DNA from: Gemmobacter sp.
GTDB taxonomy: Bacteria; Pseudomonadota; Alphaproteobacteria; Rhodobacterales; Rhodobacteraceae
Direction: 5' to 3'
Length of the DNA stretch: 23,430 nucleotides
Assembly: GCA_030656535.1 (NCBI GenBank)
Contig: JAUSPL010000353.1
Coordinates: forward strand, 1 to 23,430
In this document: positions 1 through 8,094 of the stretch, in pieces
How positions within the stretch are numbered: position 1 is the first letter of the stretch
Layout of the letters: each line of letters begins with the position of its first letter
Position numbers and translations under genes: made by a program
The notes under the pieces: model-generated
What the model saw: only the letters and a program-made list of their open reading frames with translations
Told to the model about the DNA's origin: nothing
Database searches by the model: none

Positions 1-1
1 C

Positions 2-121
2 GAAACGGCCACGCTCAACACCGTCGATCCCAACGCCTGGCTCGCAGATACCCTCGCCCGCATCCAGGACTACAAGATCACCAAGGTCGATGATCTGCTG
101 CCTTGGCGCTGGAACCGGTAG
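2..121 (+). CDS. IS66-family transposase, C-terminal fragment
   Basis: This is the 3' end of an open frame entering from the left edge: 39 codons and a TAG stop at 119-121. The residues visible are the family's characteristic tail, with the order N-x-V-D-P-x-A-W-L-A-D-T-L-x-R-I and then K-V-D-D-L-L-P-W-x-W. This matches the IS66 TnpC C-terminus, in which a VDP-x-x-W-L helix is followed by I/V-D-x-L-L-P-W just before the stop. The catalytic DDE part is outside the window, so I cannot say whether the element is intact. It is the only convincing plus-strand gene here. It lies at the left border of the operon's flank and points to transposon activity rather than belonging to the system. Confidence 0.85.
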   Translation, partial: ETATLNTVDPNAWLADTLARIQDYKITKVDDLLPWRWNR

Positions 122-124
122 CGG

Positions 125-141
125 TCAGACCGGACGGTTAC
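125..141 (-). repeat. IS66 right terminal inverted repeat
   Basis: Read outward to inward on the minus strand, the sequence is GTAACCGTCCGGTCTGA. It begins 4 bases after the transposase stop and starts with the GTAA that is usual for IS66-family ends. The matching left repeat is outside the window, so the call rests on position and the first four bases. Confidence 0.6.
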
Positions 142-235
142 AACTGTTTCGCAATATCCAACGCGGTAGTCGCTCCCCACGCCAATCTAACCCGCTGCGG
201 AAATGTCTTTACTTCGTTCGCGCTGAACAACGCTT

Positions 236-1581
236 TCACGCTGCATCTGCGGGCAGGTAGCTGCGGCTTGGCGGGATTTTCGGGGTCCCTAGCACGGCGA
301 TAATCCAGGCAAGCCAAGCCAGGAGGTGTGCCAGGATCTTGCGGATGTTGTGTCCGCAGGCGTTCATGACGGCGAAGACCGCGTCGCCGATGGTGCCTTT
401 CAGGGTGCATCGGGACAGGCGGCCGTCGGTTTTCATGTGGCCGATCTCGGCTTCGATGGCACTGCGGCGGCGGAGATCAGCGATCAGTTTTGGCTTCAAC
501 CCGCGCCTTGTGCCGCTGATCAGGACACGGGTTTTGTCTTCGCCATGGCCGCGATAGCCGCGATCGACGACGGCCAGATCGGGGCGCTGGTCGGTAAGGA
601 TCGCCACCTGTTCGAGGGCTTCCTTCAGGGTGTGGCCGTCGTAGGGGTTGCTGGCAAAGCTGCGCATGCCGACCACGAAGCCCTCGTCCAATGTGGTGGC
701 GACGCTGACCTTGCAACCGAATTCATAGCGTACCCGGGCCTTGCCTTTCGAGATGCAATCGACATCGGGTTCATGCAGGGCGTAGATCTTGTCCGCCCCC
801 TTGGGCGCCTGGTGCAGCAGGTGCGACATGAGGGCGAGCTTGGCTATGATCCGATCCCGCAAGCTGCCTTCGGGGATGTCAGCGAGGTGGCGGCGCAGGT
901 CGCGCATGACCCTGCCGGTATATCCTTTAAGCTTTTTCAATGCCTTGCGCATGCGCTTGAACTGCTTGGCATGGGCGTAGCGGCCCACCTGCAGAGCCAG
1001 CCGGGGTGCAAGGCGGGCGTAGGATTGGCGAAACTCCACCCCGGCCTCTTGCGCCAGCGCCACCAACTGATCGCGCGCTCGCTCGTAGAGCCGGGCATCC
1101 ATCGGATAGGCGATGTTCTTCTCCATGACAGTCGTGTCGACGGCCACGCGCTTGGCGTTGTCCTCATCGATCACGCCGGACTTTTGCCCCGCCCGGATCG
1201 ACTGGGTCAGCAACCATTCGACACCTTCTTCTCCGATCCGCCCCCTTAGCGCGTCAGCGACGACGGGTCAATCGGCGGCCGATGCTGGAAGAAGGTCTTC
1301 CCGGTGAAGTGTTGGTAATAGGGGTTCTCGACCCAGCGAGCGACAACCGCCTCGTCCGACAGCCGATAGTCATGCTGCAGATACAGCAGGCCCGCCACCA
1401 ACCGCAGTTCCGTCGCGGGCCTCCCCTTGTGGGACGGAAAGAACCCCGCCCACTTCCGCTCGAACACATCCCAGTCGATCAATGCCGCCAGCTTCACCAA
1501 CTCGTGCCGCCTATCGATCAGGTCGATCAAGCGCGGGCGCAGCAGGTCATCTTGCTCCGGGGAACCCGGACGGTGCTTCAT
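236..1581 (-). pseudogene. IS5-family DDE transposase, frameshifted
   Basis: The first frame starts at ATG 1581 and carries the N-terminal DUF772-type region (residues GRPATELRLVAGLLYLQHDY, then a PYYQHFTGKTFFQ motif), ending at TAA 1248-1246. The second frame continues one register back, through LTQSIRAG to the stop at 236. It carries the catalytic set: D in VAVDTTVMEKNIAYP, D in VVDRGYRGHG, and E in IEAEIGHMKTDGRL. Joined, the protein would be about 450 aa, normal for the family. At the junction the minus strand reads CGCTAAGGGGG; one extra T (CGC TTA AGG GGG CGG) would restore a continuous SLTR-L-R-G-R-I-G reading. I see no canonical -1 slippery heptamer before the stop, so a one-base deletion is more likely than programmed frameshifting. 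The element is probably immobile on its own. Confidence 0.8.
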
Positions 1582-1633
1582 GACCAGAACCGAAATTGCA
1601 GGGTTTCGGCCAGAACCATACAAAACCCTGCAG
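273..1633 (-). mobile_element. IS5-family insertion sequence with a broken transposase
   Basis: The element is defined by its transposase (pseudogene entry at 236-1581). Candidate ends share a G-rich/T-run start. On the minus strand from 1633 the sequence reads CTGCAGGGTTTTGTATGG, and on the plus strand from 273 it reads GGGATTTTCGGGGTCC. The first seven aligned bases agree at six positions, and later matches are patchy, so the exact boundaries are tentative. The resulting length of about 1.36 kb suits an IS5-family element. If the right-side end is correct, the transposase frame runs about 37 bases past the element into flanking DNA. I found no clear target duplication. Confidence 0.55.
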
Positions 1634-2067
1634 TCAGAAGCGAGAAAAAACGCCACGTTTCATAGCAAAATCAATGATATGTAAATTGTTCAGGGCGAAC
1701 TACTTCATATGCTTGCGGCATGCTTGGCCTGAACCTTGCAATTGTTGTCATCTCATCGGCCAACCTCGACATATTTGCAAACAACGACCGCATCGAGGCT
1801 GGCTGCAATCATGGCAGGAAAAAAGCCCTGTGCAGTCTGCCCGTGAAATGTGCTGCATTTTTCGATCACCAGTCCGCTACGGACCAGAGGCGACAGGATT
1901 GGACGAACAGCATAGGCGCTTCGCCGAAGCTGCCGCAGTTGCTCAGGGCTGCCGTTCCTGTCCGATCCGCCCGCGGGCAATCCTTGCGTTTCCGGCAATC
2001 AGGAGCAGGTCAACTGAGAAAAACCTCAGCGCCATGGCGGTCCCTCTTGAAATGCTACCAATCTGTT
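1634..2067. other. Gene-poor spacer between the IS element and the operon's 3' end
   Basis: About 430 bp lie between the IS5-like end and the helicase stop. An 81-codon minus-strand open frame (1753-1998) exists here, but I do not recognise its product and see no good ribosome binding site, so I do not call it. Small palindromes occur: GCCCGCGGGC at 1969-1978, CGCCATGGCG at 2030-2039, and a CTGAG/CTCAG hairpin at 2014-2029. None is followed by a T-run on the minus strand, so no convincing intrinsic terminator for the operon can be named. The base composition looks less GC-rich than the operon, with AT-rich patches around 1660-1700, as expected for island-edge or intergenic DNA. Confidence 0.5.
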
Positions 2068-4233
2068 TCACCAACCAATAATAGTCCTGCAAACCTCTTG
2101 CAAGGCGTCGGGGTCAAGTCGCGAAGTCATGGCATCCGCGTTTCGTAGCTCCGGGGTGAGCCAAGGGTGATATTTCTCGATCGTGAGCGTTGCCTCTTCG
2201 AGGCGAAAAACAGGCTCTTTGCCTTTTGCCAGCCCGGACAGCAAGGATCCGGGCGCGATGAGATCTGCTGGCCCAGACAGTTCCAATATACCGTCATGCT
2301 GCTGAACCAGATAGCCGGCGGCCTGGAATGTGAGGGCCAGGGTGGTGGTGCGGACCGTGCCGTACCGGGTTGCGATCACATGGCTGTTGGGGCCGTCACT
2401 GAACAGATTGCCATTGTGGAGCGGCATGCAGGTGAATTGCTGCCGCGCCTCGCGCAACAGGGAAAGCGCGGTCTTGTTCAGCCAGACGGGTTGCCTGTCC
2501 CCCTCCAGAAGATCGAACATGCGCGCCACCACCCGATCATGCACCCGTCCGGGCTCGCCGCCGAAAACCGGCGGGGTTCCGGCGCGCGCAGGTTCGACCT
2601 CGACAATCCGCTCTTCGGGGTGAACGGCCCTGACGTGCCAGCGCCGCCCTGAAAAGATAAGCAGCATCCCCGGAGCCAGCACATTGTCAACCGGGATCAT
2701 CCCCAGCTCCTGGCCGTCATGCAGCAGCCGGTATTCCTCGGGAGTGTGGAAGACCGCGTAGAAGGAATGATGCCCCAGAAGCCGCTCGCCGACGGGTCCG
2801 GGCAACAACAGCCCGCCAGCCTCCTGCTCGATCAGACCCGCTTCCGGCCGGCCGATGGCGTGCAGAACCGCCCCGAACATTGTGGCATCGACGTTGCGGA
2901 ATGGCCCCTGCTGGCAGAGCAAGCGATGGAGCCCCGCCGCCGTGATCCCGCCCCGCTCTGCGATCACCGAAAGAACCTGATGCACAAGGGTCGAAAGATG
3001 CAGGCCGCGCTTATCAGGCGGCTCGCACCAGCCCTCGACCAACAGCTCGATCATGGCGATGGCGCGCAAAAGGCCCAGACGCAGCCGGTCGGAGATATTG
3101 TCGCCTCCCGAAAGGCGCGCTTCGACAGCATATTGCCGCAGGATCGCCGGTTGCCCCGCCCGTCGGCCCGAACGCCCGAGCCGCTGGCGCAACGCAGCCA
3201 CGCTGAACGGCGCGCCGATCTGGGCCACGCAGGCCACTTCGCCGATGTCGATTCCCAACTCGAGCGTGGAGGTGCAGACAGCGCTGGTCGGCAGGGTGCC
3301 CGCTTTCAACCTCTGCTCGACGAAATCACGATGCTCGCGGGAAAGGTTGGCGTGGTGCGCATAGAATTCATTAGGCAGCGCCGAGTCTTCACAGAGTTGA
3401 CGCAGCCGGTCGGCATAGATCTCGACCGACTGTCGGCTACCTGCAAACACCAGATTGTCTCGCCCCCGCAGATGGGCGAAAAGATGTGCCGCGATATCCG
3501 CTGTCGCCCCTTCGCCTTCCTCGGCACCCGACAGATAGCCACGCAGCTGCACCTGCAGCTCCCCACCCCCATCAACCCTGATCTGGCCGACCGAATCCGG
3601 CGCATCCGGTTGCAGCACGGCGCAGGCCGCCTGCATGTCGCCCAGCGTGGCTGAGAGCCCGATCCGTCGCAGCCTGCGCCCAAGGCGCGCATCCAGCCGG
3701 TTCATAAGGGAGCGCAACTGCGTCCCGCGTTCGCTTTCCAGCATGGTGTGCAGCTCGTCGATCACCACGGCGCGGGTGCCCGCAAACAGTCGCGGGATTT
3801 CGATGCCGCGCCGGACAAACAGCGCCTCAAGCGATTCCGGCGTGATAAGCAGGATCCCCTGTGGGTCGCGCAGCGCCCTAGCCTTGATCCCCGCACCAAT
3901 ATCGCCATGCCAGGGCGTGACGCGGATATCAGCCTCCGCGCAGATATCGTGCAACCGCCGTGCCTGATCGGTGATCAGAGCCTTCAGCGGCCCGATATAC
4001 AGCAATTCGAAGCCACCCGAAGACCGGACGTCCAGAACCTGCGATATAAGGGGCAGAAATACGGCCTCGGTCTTTCCTCCCGCGGTCGCGGCTGCGATGA
4101 TCTGATCATCATCCCCGTCCATCACCGCGTGGATCGCCCGGACCTGAAGCGGGCGCAGTTCCGCCCACCCCTGCGACCGGATCCATTTGCGCAACGGATG
4201 GGCCAGCCGGTCAAAGGCGGCGGGCGTGGTCAC
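2068..4233 (-). CDS. SF2 DEAD/DEAH-box helicase, Lhr/BrxHI-like
   Basis: A 721-aa superfamily 2 helicase predicted to translocate on or unwind nucleic acid using ATP. Visible motifs in order: Q-motif-like RPLQ near residues 27-30; Walker A ATAGGKTE (49-56); Walker B DELH (159-162); SAT (194-196); motif V STLELGIDIG (322-331); and motif VI QRLGRSGRR (350-358). The DELH box and the SxLELGIDIG and QRLGRSGR signatures resemble the Lhr-like group, which includes BREX BrxHI, also about 700 aa. The C-terminal 350 residues would form a winged-helix and accessory region. The start is GTG 4233, overlapping the stop of the BrxD-like gene as GTGA. Placement next to a BrxD-like ATPase repeats the brxD-brxHI pairing of some BREX loci, but no PglX or PglZ is visible here. 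It is the last gene of the operon. SF2 helicase is certain; the BrxHI assignment is an inference. Confidence 0.9.
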   Translation of the reverse strand: MTTPAAFDRLAHPLRKWIRSQGWAELRPLQVRAIHAVMDGDDDQIIAAATAGGKTEAVFLPLISQVLDVRSSGGFELLYIGPLKALITDQARRLHDICAEADIRVTPWHGDIGAGIKARALRDPQGILLITPESLEALFVRRGIEIPRLFAGTRAVVIDELHTMLESERGTQLRSLMNRLDARLGRRLRRIGLSATLGDMQAACAVLQPDAPDSVGQIRVDGGGELQVQLRGYLSGAEEGEGATADIAAHLFAHLRGRDNLVFAGSRQSVEIYADRLRQLCEDSALPNEFYAHHANLSREHRDFVEQRLKAGTLPTSAVCTSTLELGIDIGEVACVAQIGAPFSVAALRQRLGRSGRRAGQPAILRQYAVEARLSGGDNISDRLRLGLLRAIAMIELLVEGWCEPPDKRGLHLSTLVHQVLSVIAERGGITAAGLHRLLCQQGPFRNVDATMFGAVLHAIGRPEAGLIEQEAGGLLLPGPVGERLLGHHSFYAVFHTPEEYRLLHDGQELGMIPVDNVLAPGMLLIFSGRRWHVRAVHPEERIVEVEPARAGTPPVFGGEPGRVHDRVVARMFDLLEGDRQPVWLNKTALSLLREARQQFTCMPLHNGNLFSDGPNSHVIATRYGTVRTTTLALTFQAAGYLVQQHDGILELSGPADLIAPGSLLSGLAKGKEPVFRLEEATLTIEKYHPWLTPELRNADAMTSRLDPDALQEVCRTIIGW

Positions 4234-5540
4234 AGCCGGAAGCTGGTCAGGCCGTCATCATCTTCGCCTTGCGGCGCAGACGACGAATCTGCAACATCGC
4301 CCATGTCGTCACCCTGATCCACCTGCAGCTCCACCGTGGCAATCAGATCAGACCATGCGGTGCCCGGATTCTGCTGGAGGATCGCCACCATGTTCACGAA
4401 AGAGGTGATGGTGTTGCGCGGTGTGCGGAAATACGCCTCCCCGATCCGGGCACTGCAATGGATCATGAATGCCTGCAAGGCCGCGTCAGGCAGAGCCTGC
4501 GCCTCATCCAGCATCACCGACCGGATGTTCTGCAACAGCACGAAAAGATCCTCCGGAGTCAGACCGCCCAGCCGGATCACCGGGCCGGACAGGTCCACAA
4601 GACCGTCGCGCGCGAAACTGTTCTCGGCAAGACGCGACTGCAAGGCCTCATAGCTGTAAAGGCCCCGCCGAGTGCTGAGCAGGAATTCCGGCGTGCCCCC
4701 CATCAGGAAGCCCAGATTGCACGCGCTGCCCTGCAAGACATCGTTCCGGATGCGCAGGATCTGTTCAGAATTGGCATTGCGCGCCTGCGCCGAGGTCAGC
4801 TTGAACAGGTTCACCATCTCATCGAGGCCAACCAGAAGCCCTTTGTAACCGGCAGCAAGAGTGAAAGCCGACATCAGTTTCAACTGGTCATAGACATTGG
4901 CGTCATCGACGATGGTGCGCACCCCGATTGCCTTGCGCGCATCGGATTTCGTCGCATACTCACCCCGCAGCCAGCGCAATGCCGCCGATTTCAGATCCTC
5001 ATCGCCGGTCTCGTGCCCCTCCCAATACCGGCGCACCACTTGGGCAAAATCGAAACCGCCGGTCATCTCCTCGAAATGCGCCAGCCGTTCGCGGATCACG
5101 GATGCGGTCGCAACCCCTTGCGTCTCGGCCTGTTGCTGGGCCTGGCTGACGAACCGTTCCACCACGCTGGACAGCGCCCCGCCATCAGGCCGGGTCCGGG
5201 TCGACAGGTTGCGCGCCATTTCCGCGTAAAGCCCTCGCGCCTGGCCGCCGGTCGCGTGGATCCTTCGGTCGGGCGCAAGATCGGCGAACATCACCACCAG
5301 CCCCTTTTCCAGCGCGACCAGCCGTATCAGGTTCATGAAGAAAGTCTTACCCGAGCCATATTCCCCGATCACGAAACGGATCGCCGCACCGCCACCTGCA
5401 ATGCGGTCCATGTCGCGGACAAGCTCTCCGATTTCGCGCGCCCGGCCCACCTGCAAATGGCGCAAGCCGAGTCTCGGGACCACCCCGGCCCGGAGGGCCT
5501 GTACGATGGCGTCCCGCTCACGGGGTCTGAGTGTTGACAT
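4230..5540 (-). CDS. BrxD-like P-loop ATPase (DUF2791 / BREX ATP-binding family)
   Basis: A 436-aa AAA-like ATPase. Walker A is GEYGSGKT (residues 59-66). Walker B is a hydrophobic strand ending LLVGLDE (225-231), followed by MVNLFKL. A GGTPEFL segment (about 281-287) fits a sensor strand. An N-terminal stretch of about 35 residues (AIVQALRAG..VPRLG) and the VGR-x-x-E-I element before the P-loop are typical of DUF2791/BrxD proteins. The C-terminus is acidic (several Asp/Glu before TSFRL). The start is ATG 5540, backed by a strong AGGAGG at 5552-5547 with 6-base spacing, and the gene overlaps the upstream terB-like gene by 23 bp. It is coupled to the helicase by a GTGA overlap, suggesting an ATPase-helicase complex as proposed for BREX. 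The family is confident; its DNA role is inferred. Confidence 0.85.
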   Translation of the reverse strand: MSTLRPRERDAIVQALRAGVVPRLGLRHLQVGRAREIGELVRDMDRIAGGGAAIRFVIGEYGSGKTFFMNLIRLVALEKGLVVMFADLAPDRRIHATGGQARGLYAEMARNLSTRTRPDGGALSSVVERFVSQAQQQAETQGVATASVIRERLAHFEEMTGGFDFAQVVRRYWEGHETGDEDLKSAALRWLRGEYATKSDARKAIGVRTIVDDANVYDQLKLMSAFTLAAGYKGLLVGLDEMVNLFKLTSAQARNANSEQILRIRNDVLQGSACNLGFLMGGTPEFLLSTRRGLYSYEALQSRLAENSFARDGLVDLSGPVIRLGGLTPEDLFVLLQNIRSVMLDEAQALPDAALQAFMIHCSARIGEAYFRTPRNTITSFVNMVAILQQNPGTAWSDLIATVELQVDQGDDMGDVADSSSAPQGEDDDGLTSFRL

Positions 5541-7611
5541 GGCTGTCCTCCTGCAATGCGGCAGTCAACGCGGCGGCGATGCCTGCGTTGATCTCATAAT
5601 CACCATAGAATTCCAGAATGGCCTCGTCATGGCGGGCAAAGGACCATTCGTTCACCGCCTCCACCGCACCTGCGGCCATCAACCCGTGCGCCTCTGCCAG
5701 GCCCGCCATGTCCTCCTCGGTACAATGCGCACGGGCGATCACCGCGCGGACAAAGGCCGCTTGTCGCGGCTCCAGCCCAAACAGCGCCGCAGGCAGTTCT
5801 GCCGCAGCTGTGGCGGGCGGTGGATCGGCATCATCCGACACCGGGTCCGGCGCATCGGCAAAGATCGCGCCAAGAACCTTTGACGCCGCTTCGGTATCGG
5901 CACGGATCGCCGCGATGCGGTTTATATCCAGCGCTATGCCGCTTTCCCGGTCCGGCCCGAAAACTGGAATCGGTTCGCCTGCCTCCGGGCGTTCGGCAAG
6001 GCGGACTGTAATAGGCGCATCGGTGGTCGCACCGGCATGCAGATCGGAATAGGCTTGTCCGGGATCCAGCCCCATCATGCGGTAGACCTGTTCGATCCGT
6101 CCCACCTCGGCAGGCCCGATCAGCTCACCGGCCCCCACAGCCATGGCGATCAATGCCACTCGAAGCCCTTCTTTCGCCGCCGGCGACGCATCTGCGATGC
6201 GCGCGCGGATCGCGGCCATGTCGGCTGGCACCGCCAGCAGCCAGTCGAGATTGGCCGCCAGCCGCGTCGCTTCGCCAGCCGCAAGACCGGAGATGCCGGA
6301 AATGCGCGCCGCAAGCGCCGCCCGCTCGCCCGGGGACACCACGCCATCGGCCTGGGCCAGCGCGGCACCAGGCGCAAGCTGCAACATGGCACTGCGATAC
6401 GCCTCTGTGGGTGGGCCATCCGGTGACGCGCCTGCTGCAAACAGCACCACCGGCTCGCCAATCCGGGGGCCGCGCAATGAGAAATCGGCGTCTGGCGCCA
6501 TGCCAAAGCCGATCCGTGCCAGGGCCGCCGCTGCATCCGCCAGCTGTCGCCGCCCGATCCGCTTGGGCACTTCGCCCTCCAGCCTGATCAGCAGATCCTC
6601 CACCGGCACTGTTCCTCCCATCGCCACCACATCGCCCGCCCAGTCTGCCAGCGCGGCCAGACCTTCCGACGGGAAAATTCCGGCAATTTCGATCGGCAAA
6701 AGCGCAGCAGCCTCCAGCGTGCCCCGGCCCTGCGGGTTCCGGCCCAGATAGCGGCTCAAACCGGCCAGCCGGTCTGTGGCTTGCTCGGCGATGGCATGTG
6801 CCGCCGTCAATGGTGATTTCAGGCCCGAGACATCGGGCACCGCCCTGCCATCAATCTGCGGCTGGAAACTCACCTCGAACGTACCGGAAGCAGCACAGTA
6901 GCTGGCCGTCAACACCTTGCGCGGCATCCTCGGTGTCAGCCCGTCCGGGAAACGTGCCTCGAAAACATGCCGGAACAAGGCCTCGAATTCCGGCGCGCAG
7001 CGGGTGGCGGGGGTGCGCAACCGGGTTTCCGGATGCGCTATAAACCAGGCCAGCAGCCAATCCGCTGTCAGGGCCTGCCCGCGAAGGATGCGTGCGCCAA
7101 CCCCTGCCTTCAGCTGCAGGGGAAGCTCCCAACTGCGCTCGGCTTTCGAGGGCTCCGAGGGTGGGCCGTCCATCTGCAATCCGGCGAAATTGATGAATTC
7201 ACCCAAATAGCGGCGCGCTGATCCGCTGGCAGACCAAAGGTCGTGCAGCCGTGCCACTTCTGCAATGATTTCGCGCCGCTCCGCTTCGGGCGAGGCATCG
7301 CGCAGAAAGCGGTGCTCCAACCCATAGAAATACATGAACATATAACCCGGATTGCAGGTCGCATCCTGCCGCCCGCTGGCCAGCCAGTCGAGATAGGTCG
7401 CACGGCTCTCGGGCGGAAGATCGCGATAGCTTGGCCAATAGGTCAGCCCGCGCCCCTCGGGATCACGGGTCGCGCTTCGTGCCGAAAGTGCCGGGTCGAT
7501 CCAGCACCGCGGCTGGCCATGATCCGGCTTGCCATCCCGGAGCGGGGGGCCGATATACACAAGACCGCCGACACCGACACCTTGCACGGTTGCGTTTTGC
7601 CCGCCGGGCAC
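5518..7611 (-). CDS. TerB_N-TerB-TerB_C domain protein
   Basis: A 697-aa protein with three recognisable parts. A TerB_N-like region (about 55-210) includes the YRDLPPESRATYLDWLASGR segment and FYGLEHR. A TerB (tellurite-resistance B-like) helical core (about 400-520) has the ADGVVSPGER turn, where an acidic D-G-x-x-x-x-x-E pattern suits metal binding. A TerB_C region (about 555-685) shows LDINRIAAIRADTEAASKVL, GLEPRQAAFVRAV, LMAAGAVEAVNEW and a D-Y-E-I-N tail. In the literature these domains accompany helicases, ATPases and other conflict or stress proteins, and are thought to be adaptor or metal-sensing modules. The start used is GTG 7611, 9 bases after the in-frame TAA of the preceding membrane-protein gene; the site is weak, so coupling by reinitiation is likely. 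No tellurite role is implied. Confidence 0.85.
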   Translation of the reverse strand: MPGGQNATVQGVGVGGLVYIGPPLRDGKPDHGQPRCWIDPALSARSATRDPEGRGLTYWPSYRDLPPESRATYLDWLASGRQDATCNPGYMFMYFYGLEHRFLRDASPEAERREIIAEVARLHDLWSASGSARRYLGEFINFAGLQMDGPPSEPSKAERSWELPLQLKAGVGARILRGQALTADWLLAWFIAHPETRLRTPATRCAPEFEALFRHVFEARFPDGLTPRMPRKVLTASYCAASGTFEVSFQPQIDGRAVPDVSGLKSPLTAAHAIAEQATDRLAGLSRYLGRNPQGRGTLEAAALLPIEIAGIFPSEGLAALADWAGDVVAMGGTVPVEDLLIRLEGEVPKRIGRRQLADAAAALARIGFGMAPDADFSLRGPRIGEPVVLFAAGASPDGPPTEAYRSAMLQLAPGAALAQADGVVSPGERAALAARISGISGLAAGEATRLAANLDWLLAVPADMAAIRARIADASPAAKEGLRVALIAMAVGAGELIGPAEVGRIEQVYRMMGLDPGQAYSDLHAGATTDAPITVRLAERPEAGEPIPVFGPDRESGIALDINRIAAIRADTEAASKVLGAIFADAPDPVSDDADPPPATAAAELPAALFGLEPRQAAFVRAVIARAHCTEEDMAGLAEAHGLMAAGAVEAVNEWSFARHDEAILEFYGDYEINAGIAAALTAALQEDSHVNTQTP
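5547..5552 (-). promoter_or_regulatory. Strong Shine-Dalgarno for the BrxD-like gene
   Basis: The minus strand reads AGGAGG six bases before ATG 5540, inside the 3' end of the TerB_N/TerB/TerB_C gene. A consensus site here suggests independent initiation of the ATPase gene in addition to coupling. Confidence 0.75.
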
Positions 7612-7620
7612 CCATCCCGC

Positions 7621-8094
7621 TTATGCATCACCGGCTGCCCGTTGCGCCGGGGCGGGTCGGGCTGATGGGCCAGCCGGGCAAGCGTCCGCAGGGCTCTCCG
7701 GCGATGTCGGCTTTGCGGCCTTGCCCCAAGGCCCGGCGGGTGCCGTATCCGCGCCAGCCTGCGGCTGCGGCCCCTCCGGCTTGTTCGATGGCGCTGCCGA
7801 TGGTTCCGTCCTTGACACTCCGGCCTTCGCCGGTGACGGTCCGGCCCCGCCCCAATCCGGCAAAGGCCGGGCGGCGAAGCTCCTTTCCGATTGTTCCAGC
7901 GACAAAGCTTGTGCAACAGGTGTCTTTTCAACAGGCTTCTTTGTCCGGAAGATCCAGATCAACAGCCCCAGAACCAGCGCACCAAGCCAAAAGCGGGTGC
8001 CTGAAGAGAGTTCTGAAAAAGCCCCCGCCAGCACAAACGAGGCGATCCCACCCAGAACGAAGACCCACAGAATGCGCTTGCCGGGTTCCATCAT
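7621..8094 (-). CDS. Small two-helix membrane protein with Pro/Ala-rich tail
   Basis: A 157-aa protein. Two hydrophobic segments (about residues 8-26, ILWVFVLGGIASFVLAGAF, and 35-50, FWLGALVLGLLIWIF) suggest a hairpin in the inner membrane. They are followed by RTKK and a long, low-complexity Pro/Ala/Gly-rich hydrophilic tail that should lie in the cytoplasm. I chose ATG 8094 because it overlaps the stop of the upstream 566-aa gene as ATGA; an in-frame ATG follows directly. Initiation at 8139, well inside the preceding gene, is possible but less likely. I do not recognise a family. Placed between two TerB_N-like proteins, it may anchor them at the membrane. The tail's composition makes homology searches unreliable. 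Confidence 0.7.
   Translation of the reverse strand: MMEPGKRILWVFVLGGIASFVLAGAFSELSSGTRFWLGALVLGLLIWIFRTKKPVEKTPVAQALSLEQSERSFAARPLPDWGGAGPSPAKAGVSRTEPSAAPSNKPEGPQPQAGADTAPAGPWGKAAKPTSPESPADACPAGPSARPAPAQRAAGDA

Larger units (their letters stand above)
1..141 (+). mobile_element. Right end of an IS66-family insertion sequence (truncated by window edge)
   Basis: The stretch holds the last codons of an IS66-type transposase, ending at 121, followed by a terminal repeat-like sequence. On the minus strand that repeat reads GTAACCGTCCGGTCTGA (141 to 125). IS66-family ends typically begin with GTAA, so base 141 is the likely outer boundary. The following 8 bases (142-149, AACTGTTT) would be the target-site duplication expected for this family, but the other copy is outside the window. 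The rest of the element lies to the left. Confidence 0.75.

Noticed and set aside
326..1249. 307-codon plus-strand open frame over the IS5 transposase
   Set aside because: It is antisense to a frame carrying the complete DDE set.
1753..1998. 81-codon minus-strand frame after the helicase gene
   Set aside because: No ribosome binding site, no recognised family and no coupling to the operon; it is probably chance.
2014..2029. CTGAG/CTCAG hairpin as operon terminator
   Set aside because: The stem is only 5 bp, and the T-run is in the loop rather than after the stem on the minus strand.
4269..5537. Long plus-strand open frame (422 codons) opposite the BrxD-like gene
   Set aside because: It is antisense to a gene with clear Walker motifs. 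Its product is rich in His/Arg/Gln with no recognisable domain, a common artefact in GC-rich DNA.
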